Shown: positions 26,554 to 34,288 of the stretch, in pieces | Layout of the letters: each line of letters opens with the position of its first letter | Numbering within the stretch: position 1 is the stretch's first letter | Source of the DNA: Embleya sp049739465 | Lineage (GTDB): Bacteria > Actinomycetota > Actinomycetes > Streptomycetales > Streptomycetaceae | Length of the DNA stretch: 64,000 nucleotides | NCBI RefSeq assembly: GCF_049739465.1 | Contig: NZ_JBMHHY010000017.1 | Coordinates: forward strand, 189,809-253,808 | Direction: 5' to 3' | Notes under the pieces: model-generated | Seen by the model: the letters and a program-made list of their open reading frames with translations, nothing else | Database searches by the model: none | Told to the model about the DNA's origin: nothing | Position numbers and translations under genes: made by a program

Positions 26554-27087
26554 ATGACCCCTGTTGGGCCGCTGGACGACATCGACCGGCGCATCATCGC
26601 CATCCTGCAGGCCGACGGCCGGCGCGCCTACAAGCAGATCGCCGAGGACCTGGGCATCCCGGCGTCCTCGGTGCGCTACCGGGTGCAACGCCTGGAGGAG
26701 AGCGGGACGCTGCAGATCGTCGGCATCGCCAATCCGCTGACCATCGGCTTCGATCGGCTCGCGATGATCGGCATGCGGGTCCGGCCGGGCAGTGCCCGTG
26801 AGGTGTGCCGCGAACTGCGCGAACTGCCGGAGACCTCCTACGTGGTGATGGTCGCCGGCCAGTACGACGTGATGGTCGAGGTGATCTGCCGGGACACCGA
26901 CCACTTCACCGATCTGCTCAATCGGCGGCTGCTGCTGATCGACGGGGTGCTGTCGACGGATTCGTTCTTCGTCCTGGAAGTGCACAAGCTCGCGTACGGC
27001 TGGGGCGTGGGTGGGGTCGAGTCCTCGCTGCTCGACTCGCCGGAGATACCGCCGGGTTCGGGCCTGGACCAGCGCGACAACCGCTGA
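26554..27087 (+). CDS. Lrp/AsnC-family transcriptional regulator
   Basis: The protein has the Lrp layout: N-terminal HTH (LDDIDRRIIAILQADGRRAY, DLGIPASSVRYRVQRLEESG) and a C-terminal RAM ligand-binding domain (AMIGMRVRPGSAREVCREL, YVVMVAGQYDVMVEVICRDT). The start is taken as ATG 26554 because CCGGAG lies about 8 nt upstream. The same frame also begins at GTG 26434, overlapping the oxidoreductase stop, but the extra 40 residues are low-complexity. It is in line with the oxidoreductase gene and probably regulates the permease/dehydrogenase/oxidoreductase group in response to an amino acid or amine. Confidence 0.92.
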   Translation: MTPVGPLDDIDRRIIAILQADGRRAYKQIAEDLGIPASSVRYRVQRLEESGTLQIVGIANPLTIGFDRLAMIGMRVRPGSAREVCRELRELPETSYVVMVAGQYDVMVEVICRDTDHFTDLLNRRLLLIDGVLSTDSFFVLEVHKLAYGWGVGGVESSLLDSPEIPPGSGLDQRDNR

Positions 27088-27096
27088 CCGCCGAGC

Positions 27097-27591
27097 TCAG
27101 GACGCGGCGGGGAGGCCGGCCAGCCAGCGGTCGGCGGCGCGGCGGGTGGTGAACACGTGTACCGCCGTGTCCGGGCCGGCATGCTCGGCGATCAACCGGC
27201 GCACGCGCGGTCGGACCGCGTGCCGATATGCGAGCACCGGGCGCAACACGCCCTGGTTGAGCCGGTCGTGGTCGCCCGGTTCGGGGTGCCGGCGGCGGGC
27301 CAGGATGCCGGTGACCGCGGCGGTCGGGTTCATGTCCAGGAACACCACGGTGTCCGCCGCGACCAGCCGGATCGCCAGCGTCGCGGCGTAGTTGCCCGCC
27401 AGGATCCAGCCCGGCCCGGCGACCAGAGCGCGTTGCGCGTCGGCGAACTCCTCGGCGGGGGCCGTCGATCGGTCCTCGCGGTGGTACAGGGTGTCCAGGT
27501 GGGTGACGGGCAGGCCGAGCCGGCTGCCGAGCGCGTCGGCCAATCCGGTCCGGCCGGTTTCGCCCACTCCGACGACGACGATCTTGTGCAT
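27097..27591 (-). CDS. P-loop kinase-like protein with altered Walker A (topology-modulation/adenylate-kinase-like)
   Basis: The 164-residue protein follows the plan of the small NTPases annotated as topology modulation protein or AAA_18: HKIVVVGVGETGRTGLADAL, LDTLYHRED, GWILAGNYAATLAIRL, DTVVFLDMNP and an Arg-rich lid. In the P-loop the usual GK[ST] reads GRTG, so the invariant Lys is replaced by Arg and the Ser/Thr is displaced. Nucleotide binding may be weak or lost. It is the last minus-strand gene before the cluster, separated from the F420-type oxidoreductase gene by 78 bp, and may be co-transcribed with it. Confidence 0.7.
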   Translation of the reverse strand: MHKIVVVGVGETGRTGLADALGSRLGLPVTHLDTLYHREDRSTAPAEEFADAQRALVAGPGWILAGNYAATLAIRLVAADTVVFLDMNPTAAVTGILARRRHPEPGDHDRLNQGVLRPVLAYRHAVRPRVRRLIAEHAGPDTAVHVFTTRRAADRWLAGLPAAS

Positions 27592-27669
27592 GGTCTCGCA
27601 GCCTACGGAGGCGGCTTCGGCCGCGTGCGGGCATTACCGGGAATTTGCCACATATTGGGCCGAGATGGG

Positions 27670-28095
27670 TCAGGCCACCGCGGTGCCGGTGAGCCGGGTC
27701 GGGGTGATCCGGATGACGATCCGGACCGACTCCGGGGGCAGCGCCAGATATTCCTCGCCGGCGCCGGCGCCCTCGTACTTCTCGGCCAGGGCGACGGCGA
27801 GTTCGCGGTCCGTGTCGTCGGTGATCGTGGCGGTGCCGCGGATCTCGACGTAGACCTCGGGGTCGGCGGGATCGTAGACGGTCAGGCTCGCGCGCGGGTC
27901 GCGGCGCAGGTTGCGGTCCTTGAGTCGGCCGGCCTGGGACGAGATCAGCACGTCGTCACCGTCCCGGCCGACCCACACCACCGAGGTCTGCGGGCTGCCG
28001 TCCTTGTTGATCGTGGCCAACACGGCCGAGTGCGGCGCGTCGAGGAGCCTGCGGGCGGGGTCGTTGAGGGAGATCGAGGGAGCGGGAGTCGTCAT
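27670..28095 (-). CDS. PPOX-class F420/FMN-dependent oxidoreductase
   Basis: A 141-residue split-barrel protein of the PPOX-class F420-dependent family: LLDAPHSAVLATINKDGSPQTSVVWVGRDGDDVLISS, summarised as residues 18-54, then KDRNLRRDPRASLTVYDPADPEVYVEIRG and a C-terminal RIVIRITPTRLTG. Such enzymes reduce small molecules with F420H2 or FMN. Its ATG overlaps the stop of the MDR dehydrogenase gene by 4 bp (28092-28095), so it is the distal member of the cyclitol operon. It could supply a reduction in the pathway, since a double bond must be set or removed in C7 cyclitols, but this is inference. Confidence 0.85.
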   Translation of the reverse strand: MTTPAPSISLNDPARRLLDAPHSAVLATINKDGSPQTSVVWVGRDGDDVLISSQAGRLKDRNLRRDPRASLTVYDPADPEVYVEIRGTATITDDTDRELAVALAEKYEGAGAGEEYLALPPESVRIVIRITPTRLTGTAVA

Positions 28096-29108
28096 GACCG
28101 GGATCCTACGACCGGGCCGCCGGGCGTGCTGGGTCGCACGAGGGTCTTGCCCAGTGGGCGGCCGGCGACCTGGGCGCGTAGTACGGCCGGGAGTTCGGGG
28201 AGGCCGATCTCGGCGGTGATCAGCCGTTCGACCGGCAGCTCGGGCAGTGCGGCCAGGGCGGCGGTGAAGTCGACGGGGGTGGTGCCGTAGCTGCCGGCCA
28301 CGGTGACCGGACGCTCCGCCCAGGTGGTGTGGGCGGCCTGTTCGGCGCGCCGGATCAGGTCCAGATCGCAGGCCAGGCCCGGGAGTCGGTCGCCCGGCGC
28401 GGTGCCGCCGTAGAGCAGCGCCAGGCCGCCCGGGACCAGCACGCCCAGGGCTGCGGTCAGTACGTCCGGGCGGACGAAGCTGGTGGCCACCACGGCGGCG
28501 GCGAAGGCCGAGGCGGGCAGCGCCGCGATGGGGTGTACCTCGAAGCCCCGGGCGCGCAGGAACTCGGCCCGGTCCGGGCTGCGGTTGGCCAAGACGACGT
28601 CGGCGCCCGCCCGTTCGGCAAGGCGGGCGATCAGCAGGCCGGCCGCGCCCGCGCCGAGCACCACGATTCGCCTGCCGCGCAGCGGCCTACCGGCATGCCG
28701 GGTCAGCGCCGCGACACAGTGCTCGGCGCAGGCGAGCGGCTCGGCGAAGATCGCCTGGCGGGAGGGTAGTTCGGCCGGGATCCGGGGGAATGCGGTGATC
28801 AGCAGGGCGGCCGGCCCGGCGGCGTACATCTCGGTCGCGAAGCCGGTGGTGCGAGCCAGTGGCACGTTGGGGTCGAGCGCCACCCGGGCGCCGGTGGGCA
28901 GCGCCCGGGGGAGCGTGGACTCGCGGACCACGCCCACGAGTTCGTGGCCGAACTGACTCGGGCCCGGCCGCTCGCGGGCCACCTCCTTGAGGTCCGAGCG
29001 GCACACCCCGGCCAGGTCGACCCGGATCCGGACCCGATGTTCGCCCGCCGGGCAGTGCGGCCGTTCGCGGCGCAACAGCGGGCCGTCCGGGCCCAGTTCG
29101 ACCCTCAC
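28092..29108 (-). CDS. MDR-superfamily zinc-binding dehydrogenase (cyclitol reductase candidate)
   Basis: The 338-residue alcohol-dehydrogenase-like protein has the catalytic-zinc ligands in GVCRSDL and GHELVGVV and the Rossmann motif IVVLGAGAAGLLIARLAERAGA. The structural-zinc lobe with four cysteines is missing, which makes the protein compact. Its GTG start overlaps the aminotransferase stop (29105-29108) and its own stop overlaps the next gene. In validamycin-type clusters an oxidoreductase reduces the cyclitol ketone; this protein is the best local candidate. Substrate and direction are inferred from position only. Confidence 0.82.
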   Translation of the reverse strand: MRVELGPDGPLLRRERPHCPAGEHRVRIRVDLAGVCRSDLKEVARERPGPSQFGHELVGVVRESTLPRALPTGARVALDPNVPLARTTGFATEMYAAGPAALLITAFPRIPAELPSRQAIFAEPLACAEHCVAALTRHAGRPLRGRRIVVLGAGAAGLLIARLAERAGADVVLANRSPDRAEFLRARGFEVHPIAALPASAFAAAVVATSFVRPDVLTAALGVLVPGGLALLYGGTAPGDRLPGLACDLDLIRRAEQAAHTTWAERPVTVAGSYGTTPVDFTAALAALPELPVERLITAEIGLPELPAVLRAQVAGRPLGKTLVRPSTPGGPVVGSRS

Positions 29109-30409
29109 CGGACGGGGTCCGGGCGGGCGACCGGCAGCGCCGCCAACGCCTCCCCGAACCGGTCCGCGATCAGGTGCGCGTCGGCCGGGGTCAGGATCAG
29201 TGGCGGGCGCAGCTCGATCACATTGCCCAGGCCGTGCTCGGACACCCGGGTCAGCACGCCCCGCTCGTGCAGGCCGCGCTGGAACGCACCGGCCAGCTCG
29301 GGCGCTTTGCCGCCGTCCGGGCGGACCACTTCGACGCCCAGCATCAGGCCCGGCCCGCGCACGTCGCCGAGCATCGGATACTCACGCTGGAGGTCCCGCA
29401 GGCGCTCGGTCAGGATCGCGCCGACCCGGCGCACATTGGGCAGGAAGTCCGGCCGGCGGACGATCTCCAACGTCTTGACCGCCGCCGCGGCGGCCAGGTT
29501 GTGACCGCCGTAGGTGAAGCCGTGCAGCGAGCGGTCCCAGTCGGCCATCCGCTCCTCGGTCAAAATCGCGGCGAGCGGCAGACCGCTGCCGGTCAGCCCC
29601 TTCGAGACGGTCATCATGTGCGGCACGACGCCGAAGTGGTCGGCCGCGAACATCTCCCCGGTGCGCCCGAACGCGGTCTGGATCTCGTCGAAGATCAGCA
29701 CGATCCCGTGCTCGTCGCACAGTTGCCGAAGGGCCGGGAAATACCCGGGCGGTGGCACGATGTTGCCGCCCATCCCACTGATCGGCTCGATCAGGACACA
29801 CGCGACGCTCCCGGAACTGGCGTAGGTGATGAAGTCCTCGATCCGGCTCACGCACAACATGCCGCAGGTGTCCGGGGTCTGTCGGTAGAAACAGCGGAAG
29901 CAGTACGCATCGGGCACGTGCAACGCGCCGACCCCCGAGGCCGGGAACGGTGCCCGCATCCGGCTGCTGCCGTTGTATCCGGTGGCCGCGATGGTCTGGC
30001 CGACATGACCCCGAAAGGGCACGATCACATCGCGCCGCCCGGTGTGGAGCTGGGCGATCTTGATCGCACCCTCGTTCGCGGTCGAGCCGCCGCTGCTGCG
30101 CAGGTTCACCCGGGTGAGGCCGGCCGGCGCCAGGTCGACCAGGTCGCGCATCAGCCGGTCGGTGGGTTCGGTGCGGAACGACGAGGCGGCGAACACCAGT
30201 TCCTCGGTCTGCGCGCGCACGGCCGCCATCACCTCGGGGTGGTTGTGCCCGAGGACCAGGTTGAACGTCCCGGACACGCAGTCCAGGTATTCCCGGCCGG
30301 CGGCGTCCCACGTGCGGATCCCCTCGCCGCGCACCAACACCGTGTCGCCCAACCGGTATTGCGCGACCTGTGCGACCTGCGCCGGGTCCGGCGCCGCCGA
30401 CTCAGGCAT
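29105..30409 (-). CDS. Class III PLP-dependent aminotransferase (ValM-like role)
   Basis: The 434 residues contain the class III features: RSSGGSTANEGAIKIAQ, VLIFDEIQTAFGRTGE with the PLP-binding Asp, and the Schiff-base Lys270 in MTVSKGLTGSGLPLA, then TYGGHNLAAAAAVKTLE. Residues 170-186 form a four-cysteine insertion (CFRCFYRQTPDTCGMLC) that might bind a metal. In validamycin biosynthesis a class III-type enzyme (ValM) aminates validone 7-phosphate to validamine 7-phosphate, the acceptor for the pseudo-glycosyltransferase. Its location directly before the VldE-like gene (8-bp overlap) fits that role. Confidence 0.88.
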   Translation of the reverse strand: MPESAAPDPAQVAQVAQYRLGDTVLVRGEGIRTWDAAGREYLDCVSGTFNLVLGHNHPEVMAAVRAQTEELVFAASSFRTEPTDRLMRDLVDLAPAGLTRVNLRSSGGSTANEGAIKIAQLHTGRRDVIVPFRGHVGQTIAATGYNGSSRMRAPFPASGVGALHVPDAYCFRCFYRQTPDTCGMLCVSRIEDFITYASSGSVACVLIEPISGMGGNIVPPPGYFPALRQLCDEHGIVLIFDEIQTAFGRTGEMFAADHFGVVPHMMTVSKGLTGSGLPLAAILTEERMADWDRSLHGFTYGGHNLAAAAAVKTLEIVRRPDFLPNVRRVGAILTERLRDLQREYPMLGDVRGPGLMLGVEVVRPDGGKAPELAGAFQRGLHERGVLTRVSEHGLGNVIELRPPLILTPADAHLIADRFGEALAALPVARPDPVR

Positions 30410-31838
30410 CGCGGTGATCCGCGTCCAGCCGCTCCAACTGGGTGCGTACCCACGCCTCCAGGGTCCATGGCTCGGCCACCTTGCGCCGCCGTTCGGCCGC
30501 CGCCGCGCGCTCCGGGGCGGTCGCGGTCAGCGCGGCGACCAGCGCCTCGGCCTGCTCGACCAGGTCGAACGGGTTGACCGTGCGGCAGACCGGGCCGAGG
30601 ATCTCGGCCGCGCCGCACATCTCGGACAGGATCACGTCCGCGTCGCGCTCGTTGACCAGGGGGGCCTCGAACGTGCTCAGATTCTGGCCGTCCACGGTCG
30701 AGTTGAAGATCAGTACATCGGCCCGGCGGAAGCAGCCGATGGTGTGCTCGACCTCGTTGTCGCAGTGCACCCGCACGGTGTCCGGGCCCAGTTCGGCGTT
30801 CGCCTCGGCGATCGCGTAGTCCACCCGCCGGGTGTAGTCCGCGTTCGCCTCGACGTAGAGCCGGTTCGGATTCATCCGGATCAACAGCCGCGAGCCGCGC
30901 ACCCGCGGATCCGAACGGTGGGCCAACACGAAGGCCCGCACCGCACGTTCGGCGTTCTTCATCGGATCGGTCCGGCCGCTGTGCACGACCAGCGGGGCAT
31001 CGCCGACCCACTCGGCGATCCCGTCCGGGAGGCGCGGGTGGTCCGCCTCCAGGGCGAGGGGGCTGTAGCCGAGCGGCATCGTCCGCACCCCGGTCCGCCG
31101 GCCCCGCCAGTGCACGACGCCCGCATCCCGGTCCACCTCGGCGTCGGGGATCAGATCCGCCACGCAGTCCAGGAAGTTGCGGCACCAGCGCTCGGCGAAG
31201 AAGCCGATCGTGGTCGCGGGCAACATGCCTTCGAGCAGGCCGACCCGCATCGCCTTGGGCAGGATCCGCCAGTAGTCGGCGGACGGCCACGGGATGTGCA
31301 CGAACAGCAGGATCGGCGCGTTCGCCCGGACCGCGCGCAACCGGGCCGGTACGCCGACGAGTTGGTAGTCGTGGACCAGGTAGACCGGGTCCGCGACATC
31401 GGCCGAGTCGGCGAGCAGCGCGCCGGCGAAGTCCTCGGTGAATTCGGCGAATCGGTCGAGCGCGGCATGGGTCTCGGGGCCGAAGGTCGGCGTCGTCCAC
31501 CGGTCCCAGCCGTAGTTGTTCGCCGCCCACATCAGCTGCGCGGTGAGGAAGTTCTGCACCACCTCGAAGGTCTCACGGTCGTGTCGGAGCAGTCTGACCC
31601 GGATGTCGCGGCCCGAACGCAGCCGCAGCTCCAGGCCATCCGGGTTTTCCCGGGCCGCCCGGTGGTCGTCGTCGGTGTCGGCGCTGGCGATCCAGGTCAC
31701 GTCCAGGACCCCCGCCTGCTCGGCGACCACATTGCCGGTGCCGCCCGGTGCGAGCCACGGCCGCAGCGCCCCACTGTCCGGATCGGGGGCGAAGCTGACG
31801 GCGGCGCGCTTGCTGGCCAGGAACAGATGACGGTCCAT
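30402..31838 (-). CDS. vldE: Validoxylamine-phosphate synthase, VldE/ValL-type pseudo-glycosyltransferase
   Basis: This 478-residue GT-B protein belongs to the trehalose-6-phosphate-synthase-like family and agrees throughout, from memory, with VldE/ValL of the validamycin producers: FLASKRAAVSF, WLAPGGTGNVVAEQAGVLD, ANNYGWDRWT, VYLVHDYQLVGVPARLR, FVHIPWPSADYWRILPKAMR, HSGRTDPMKNAERAVRAF, MNPNRLYVEANADYTRRV and NSTVDGQNLSTFEAPLVNER. VldE couples GDP-valienol to validamine 7-phosphate, making a C-N pseudo-glycosidic bond. Ordinary OtsA proteins differ at these blocks. ATG 31838 shares its A with the preceding stop (TGATG). This is the most diagnostic gene of the cluster. Confidence 0.93.
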   Translation of the reverse strand: MDRHLFLASKRAAVSFAPDPDSGALRPWLAPGGTGNVVAEQAGVLDVTWIASADTDDDHRAARENPDGLELRLRSGRDIRVRLLRHDRETFEVVQNFLTAQLMWAANNYGWDRWTTPTFGPETHAALDRFAEFTEDFAGALLADSADVADPVYLVHDYQLVGVPARLRAVRANAPILLFVHIPWPSADYWRILPKAMRVGLLEGMLPATTIGFFAERWCRNFLDCVADLIPDAEVDRDAGVVHWRGRRTGVRTMPLGYSPLALEADHPRLPDGIAEWVGDAPLVVHSGRTDPMKNAERAVRAFVLAHRSDPRVRGSRLLIRMNPNRLYVEANADYTRRVDYAIAEANAELGPDTVRVHCDNEVEHTIGCFRRADVLIFNSTVDGQNLSTFEAPLVNERDADVILSEMCGAAEILGPVCRTVNPFDLVEQAEALVAALTATAPERAAAAERRRKVAEPWTLEAWVRTQLERLDADHRDA

Positions 31839-32872
31839 CAGGGCTGGTCCCTTCCGAGGATCGCTGAAGCGTCGAGGATGGCTGAGGCGTCGAGGACGGC
31901 TGAGGTGCCGGGAACGGCTGAGGTGCCGGGAACGGCTGAAGTGTCCGCAACGGTGGAAGTGTCGAGGGTGGCCGGGGTGCCGACCGCGCCGATCAGCGCG
32001 GTGTCGGCGGCGAATACGTCGATCGGGGCCAGGCCGCGCAACTCGGGCAGGTGCGCGGCGCGTTCGCTGCGCAGGCAGGCGTTGCGCGGGCGGCACGCGT
32101 ACGCGGTGTCCCCCTGCGGAACGGCGGTCACCAGCGCGGGATCCACGCCGTAGCCCGCCGCGATGTGCCGGGCCCACTGCACCCGGGAGAGCCGGCGCGG
32201 CCCGCCCAGGTGCACGACGCCGGTGTGCGGCGAGTCGAGCAGCGCGGTGGTCCAGGCGGCCACGTCGTCGATCAACACCGGCGTGTTCCAATGCCCGTCC
32301 GGCACCGCGACCGGGGCGCCCGCGCCCAGGCGTTCGGCGCAGGTGGTGAAGAAGTTGGGCCGCAATCCGGTCCGATCCCAGCCGTAGACCAGGCTGACCC
32401 GCAGGACGAGTGCGTCGGTCCCGGCCAGATAGGCGGCCTCGGCGGCGAGTTTGGCCCGGCCGTAGGCGTTGGCGGGCGCGGTCGGATCGGATTCGGTACA
32501 GCTGTCCGCGTTGCCGGGGAACACGTTGTCCGTGGAGATCAACACGGCCCGCGCGGTACGACCGGCGAGAGCGGCCACCACGTGTCGGGCGCCGGCGGCG
32601 TGTACCCCGGCCGCGCCCGCCGGATCGGCCTCGCACCACGTGATGTCCGAGGGGCCGTGCGCGGCCACCACCGCGTCGGGGCGGACCGCGTCGACGACGG
32701 TGCGGACTTGGCCCGGATCGGCCACGTCGACCGGGAGCCAGCGCAGCCCCCGGGTCTCCGGCGTGCCGGGCCTGCGGCGCGAGCCGAGTACGACGCCGTG
32801 GCCGAGGCGGGTCAGCCGGGTGCCGACGTGGCCGGCTATGTACCCCGATCCGAATACCAGGACCCGGGTCAT
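31838..32872 (-). CDS. RmlD-like NAD(P)-dependent reductase/epimerase with repetitive C-terminal tail
   Basis: A short-chain Rossmann protein of 344 residues: VLVFGSGYIAGHVGTRL, LPVDVADPGQVRTVVDAVRPDAVV, STDNVFPGNADSCTESD, then YGRAKLAAEAAYL with the catalytic Tyr/Lys, as in dTDP-4-dehydrorhamnose reductase. The last 40 residues are a hexapeptide repeat (variants of DTSAVP/DASAIL) encoded by an 18-bp tandem repeat, which is not part of the fold. Start at ATG 32872 overlaps the MFS gene stop (ATGA). It may reduce or epimerise a cyclitol or its nucleotide derivative. Function inferred from the cluster. Confidence 0.82.
   Translation of the reverse strand: MTRVLVFGSGYIAGHVGTRLTRLGHGVVLGSRRRPGTPETRGLRWLPVDVADPGQVRTVVDAVRPDAVVAAHGPSDITWCEADPAGAAGVHAAGARHVVAALAGRTARAVLISTDNVFPGNADSCTESDPTAPANAYGRAKLAAEAAYLAGTDALVLRVSLVYGWDRTGLRPNFFTTCAERLGAGAPVAVPDGHWNTPVLIDDVAAWTTALLDSPHTGVVHLGGPRRLSRVQWARHIAAGYGVDPALVTAVPQGDTAYACRPRNACLRSERAAHLPELRGLAPIDVFAADTALIGAVGTPATLDTSTVADTSAVPGTSAVPGTSAVLDASAILDASAILGRDQP
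31856..31981. repeat. Seven 18-bp tandem repeats inside a coding region
   Basis: Seven units, such as GAGGATGGCTGAGGCGTC (31874) and GGGAACGGCTGAGGTGCC (31910), run head to tail in frame at the 3' end of the RmlD-like gene and encode the hexapeptide tail. Copies differ by a few bases, more toward 31981. This looks like slippage-driven growth. Confidence 0.85.
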
Positions 32873-34155
32873 CGGGGAACTCCCTTCTCGTGCGGGGTGG
32901 TCGGGCCGCTCGGGTGGTGCGGGTGGTGCGGCCGGTCCGGGGTGTCCCGGTCGGGGGGTGGGCCGGGGCGGTCGGTGGGGCGGTCGGTGGGGCGTTCGCC
33001 GGCCGGGAGCAGGCGGAGTGCCTGACTGCCCGTCATGACCATTACCCCGCACAGCGCGACGATGCCGAGGACGGTGCCCAGACCCAGGTGCCCGGCCAGG
33101 GTGCCGACCAGTGGCGGGGCGCCCAGGAAGCCGGCGTAGGACACCGTGGTGACGATCGAGATGGCCTGCGGACGCCGCGCCGGACCGACCACGCGGCCGG
33201 TCGCGGCGAGCAGCGTGGGCACCACCGGGGCCAGGCCGATGCCGGCGAGCGCGAAGCCGGCCACGGTGGTCGCGGTGGACCAGGCCGCCGCCGCGACGGC
33301 CAGGCCGAGGCCGCCGAGCGCGCCGCCGAGCACGATCAGCGTGCGGTCGCCGACCCGTTCGCCGCGCCACTGGGCGAGCAGCCGGCCGGTGGCCAGGCCC
33401 GCCATGTAGGCGGCCGGACCGCACGCGGCGAGGAAGGAGCCGGCGCCCAGGCCGGTGAGCTGGATGGCGCCCCACTGCTCGACGGTGTTCTCCATCAGCA
33501 GCACGGTGCCGCCGACGGCGCCGACCACGAGCAGCGCGACGAGCAGTCGGCGGCCGGCGCGCTCGGGCGTGGGTGAGGCGTGCTCCGGCTCCGGGTCCGC
33601 AGTCGGCTCCGGCGTCGGGTCCCGGTCGACGGCCGGGATCGCGCTGAGTCCGACCAGTACGGCGATCACCACCAGGATCGCCCGGGCGGACACGTCCAGT
33701 CGCAGCGCCAGGCCGACCGCCGGCGCGGCGAGCACCATGGCCAGCGGGGTGGCCGCCTGGACCCGGTGGAACAACCGCTCGCCGGTCCGGGCCTCGCGCG
33801 CGGCCGTACCGGCGTTCAGCGCCACCTCGATGGCACCGCTGGCCGCGCCGATCAGGAGCAGCGCGGCGGCGAACGACCAGCGTGCATCGGCCGCCGCGAC
33901 CGCGAGCGTGCCGACCGCGAACCCGGCGGTCACCAATGGGAGGGTGCGCCGGCCGAGGCGCCGGGCGAGCGTCCCGGTACCGAGCATCGCGGGTACCGCT
34001 GCGACCGGGACGGCGAATAGCGCCAGGCCCAGTTGCCGGTCGTCCAGGCCGAGTTCGTCCTGGAGGGTGGGGATCAGCGCGGCCCAGCCGCCCCAGAACA
34101 GCCCCCAACTCGTCGCCGGGGCGACCAGCCCGAGGACACCGCCGCCGTGCCGCAT
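32869..34155 (-). CDS. MFS transporter (exporter candidate)
   Basis: The protein has 428 residues with about 11-12 TM segments, for example LGLVAPATSWGLFWGGWAAL, LGLALFAVPVAAVPAMLG, the loop GTLARRLGRRTLP of the MFS A-motif type, LVALLVVGAVGGTVLLM and a final VGTLAGHLGLGTVLGIVALCG. The C-terminal 35 residues are a Pro/His-rich tail (PPDRDTPDRPHHPHHP). It is the first gene of the minus-strand cyclitol operon and lies opposite the kinase gene at 34289. The likely role is export of the final product or a late intermediate. ATG 34155 is chosen; GTG 34161 is two codons upstream. Confidence 0.88.
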   Translation of the reverse strand: MRHGGGVLGLVAPATSWGLFWGGWAALIPTLQDELGLDDRQLGLALFAVPVAAVPAMLGTGTLARRLGRRTLPLVTAGFAVGTLAVAAADARWSFAAALLLIGAASGAIEVALNAGTAAREARTGERLFHRVQAATPLAMVLAAPAVGLALRLDVSARAILVVIAVLVGLSAIPAVDRDPTPEPTADPEPEHASPTPERAGRRLLVALLVVGAVGGTVLLMENTVEQWGAIQLTGLGAGSFLAACGPAAYMAGLATGRLLAQWRGERVGDRTLIVLGGALGGLGLAVAAAAWSTATTVAGFALAGIGLAPVVPTLLAATGRVVGPARRPQAISIVTTVSYAGFLGAPPLVGTLAGHLGLGTVLGIVALCGVMVMTGSQALRLLPAGERPTDRPTDRPGPPPDRDTPDRPHHPHHPSGPTTPHEKGVPR

Positions 34156-34288
34156 CGACACTCCGTCCGTGATGGGTGACCGAGAGTGTCGTCCACCGTA
34201 CTGCCCGACCACTACCCTCGGCCGGCTACCGGCACCGGTAGCGTGACCGGCGGAGTTCGATTTCGACTGACTGCGGAGGTTTTCGACT

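Noticed and set aside
30402..31838. Trehalose-6-phosphate synthase (OtsA)
   Set aside because: The fold is shared, but the conserved blocks agree with VldE/ValL and the gene neighbours are cyclitol enzymes; no trehalose phosphatase is present.
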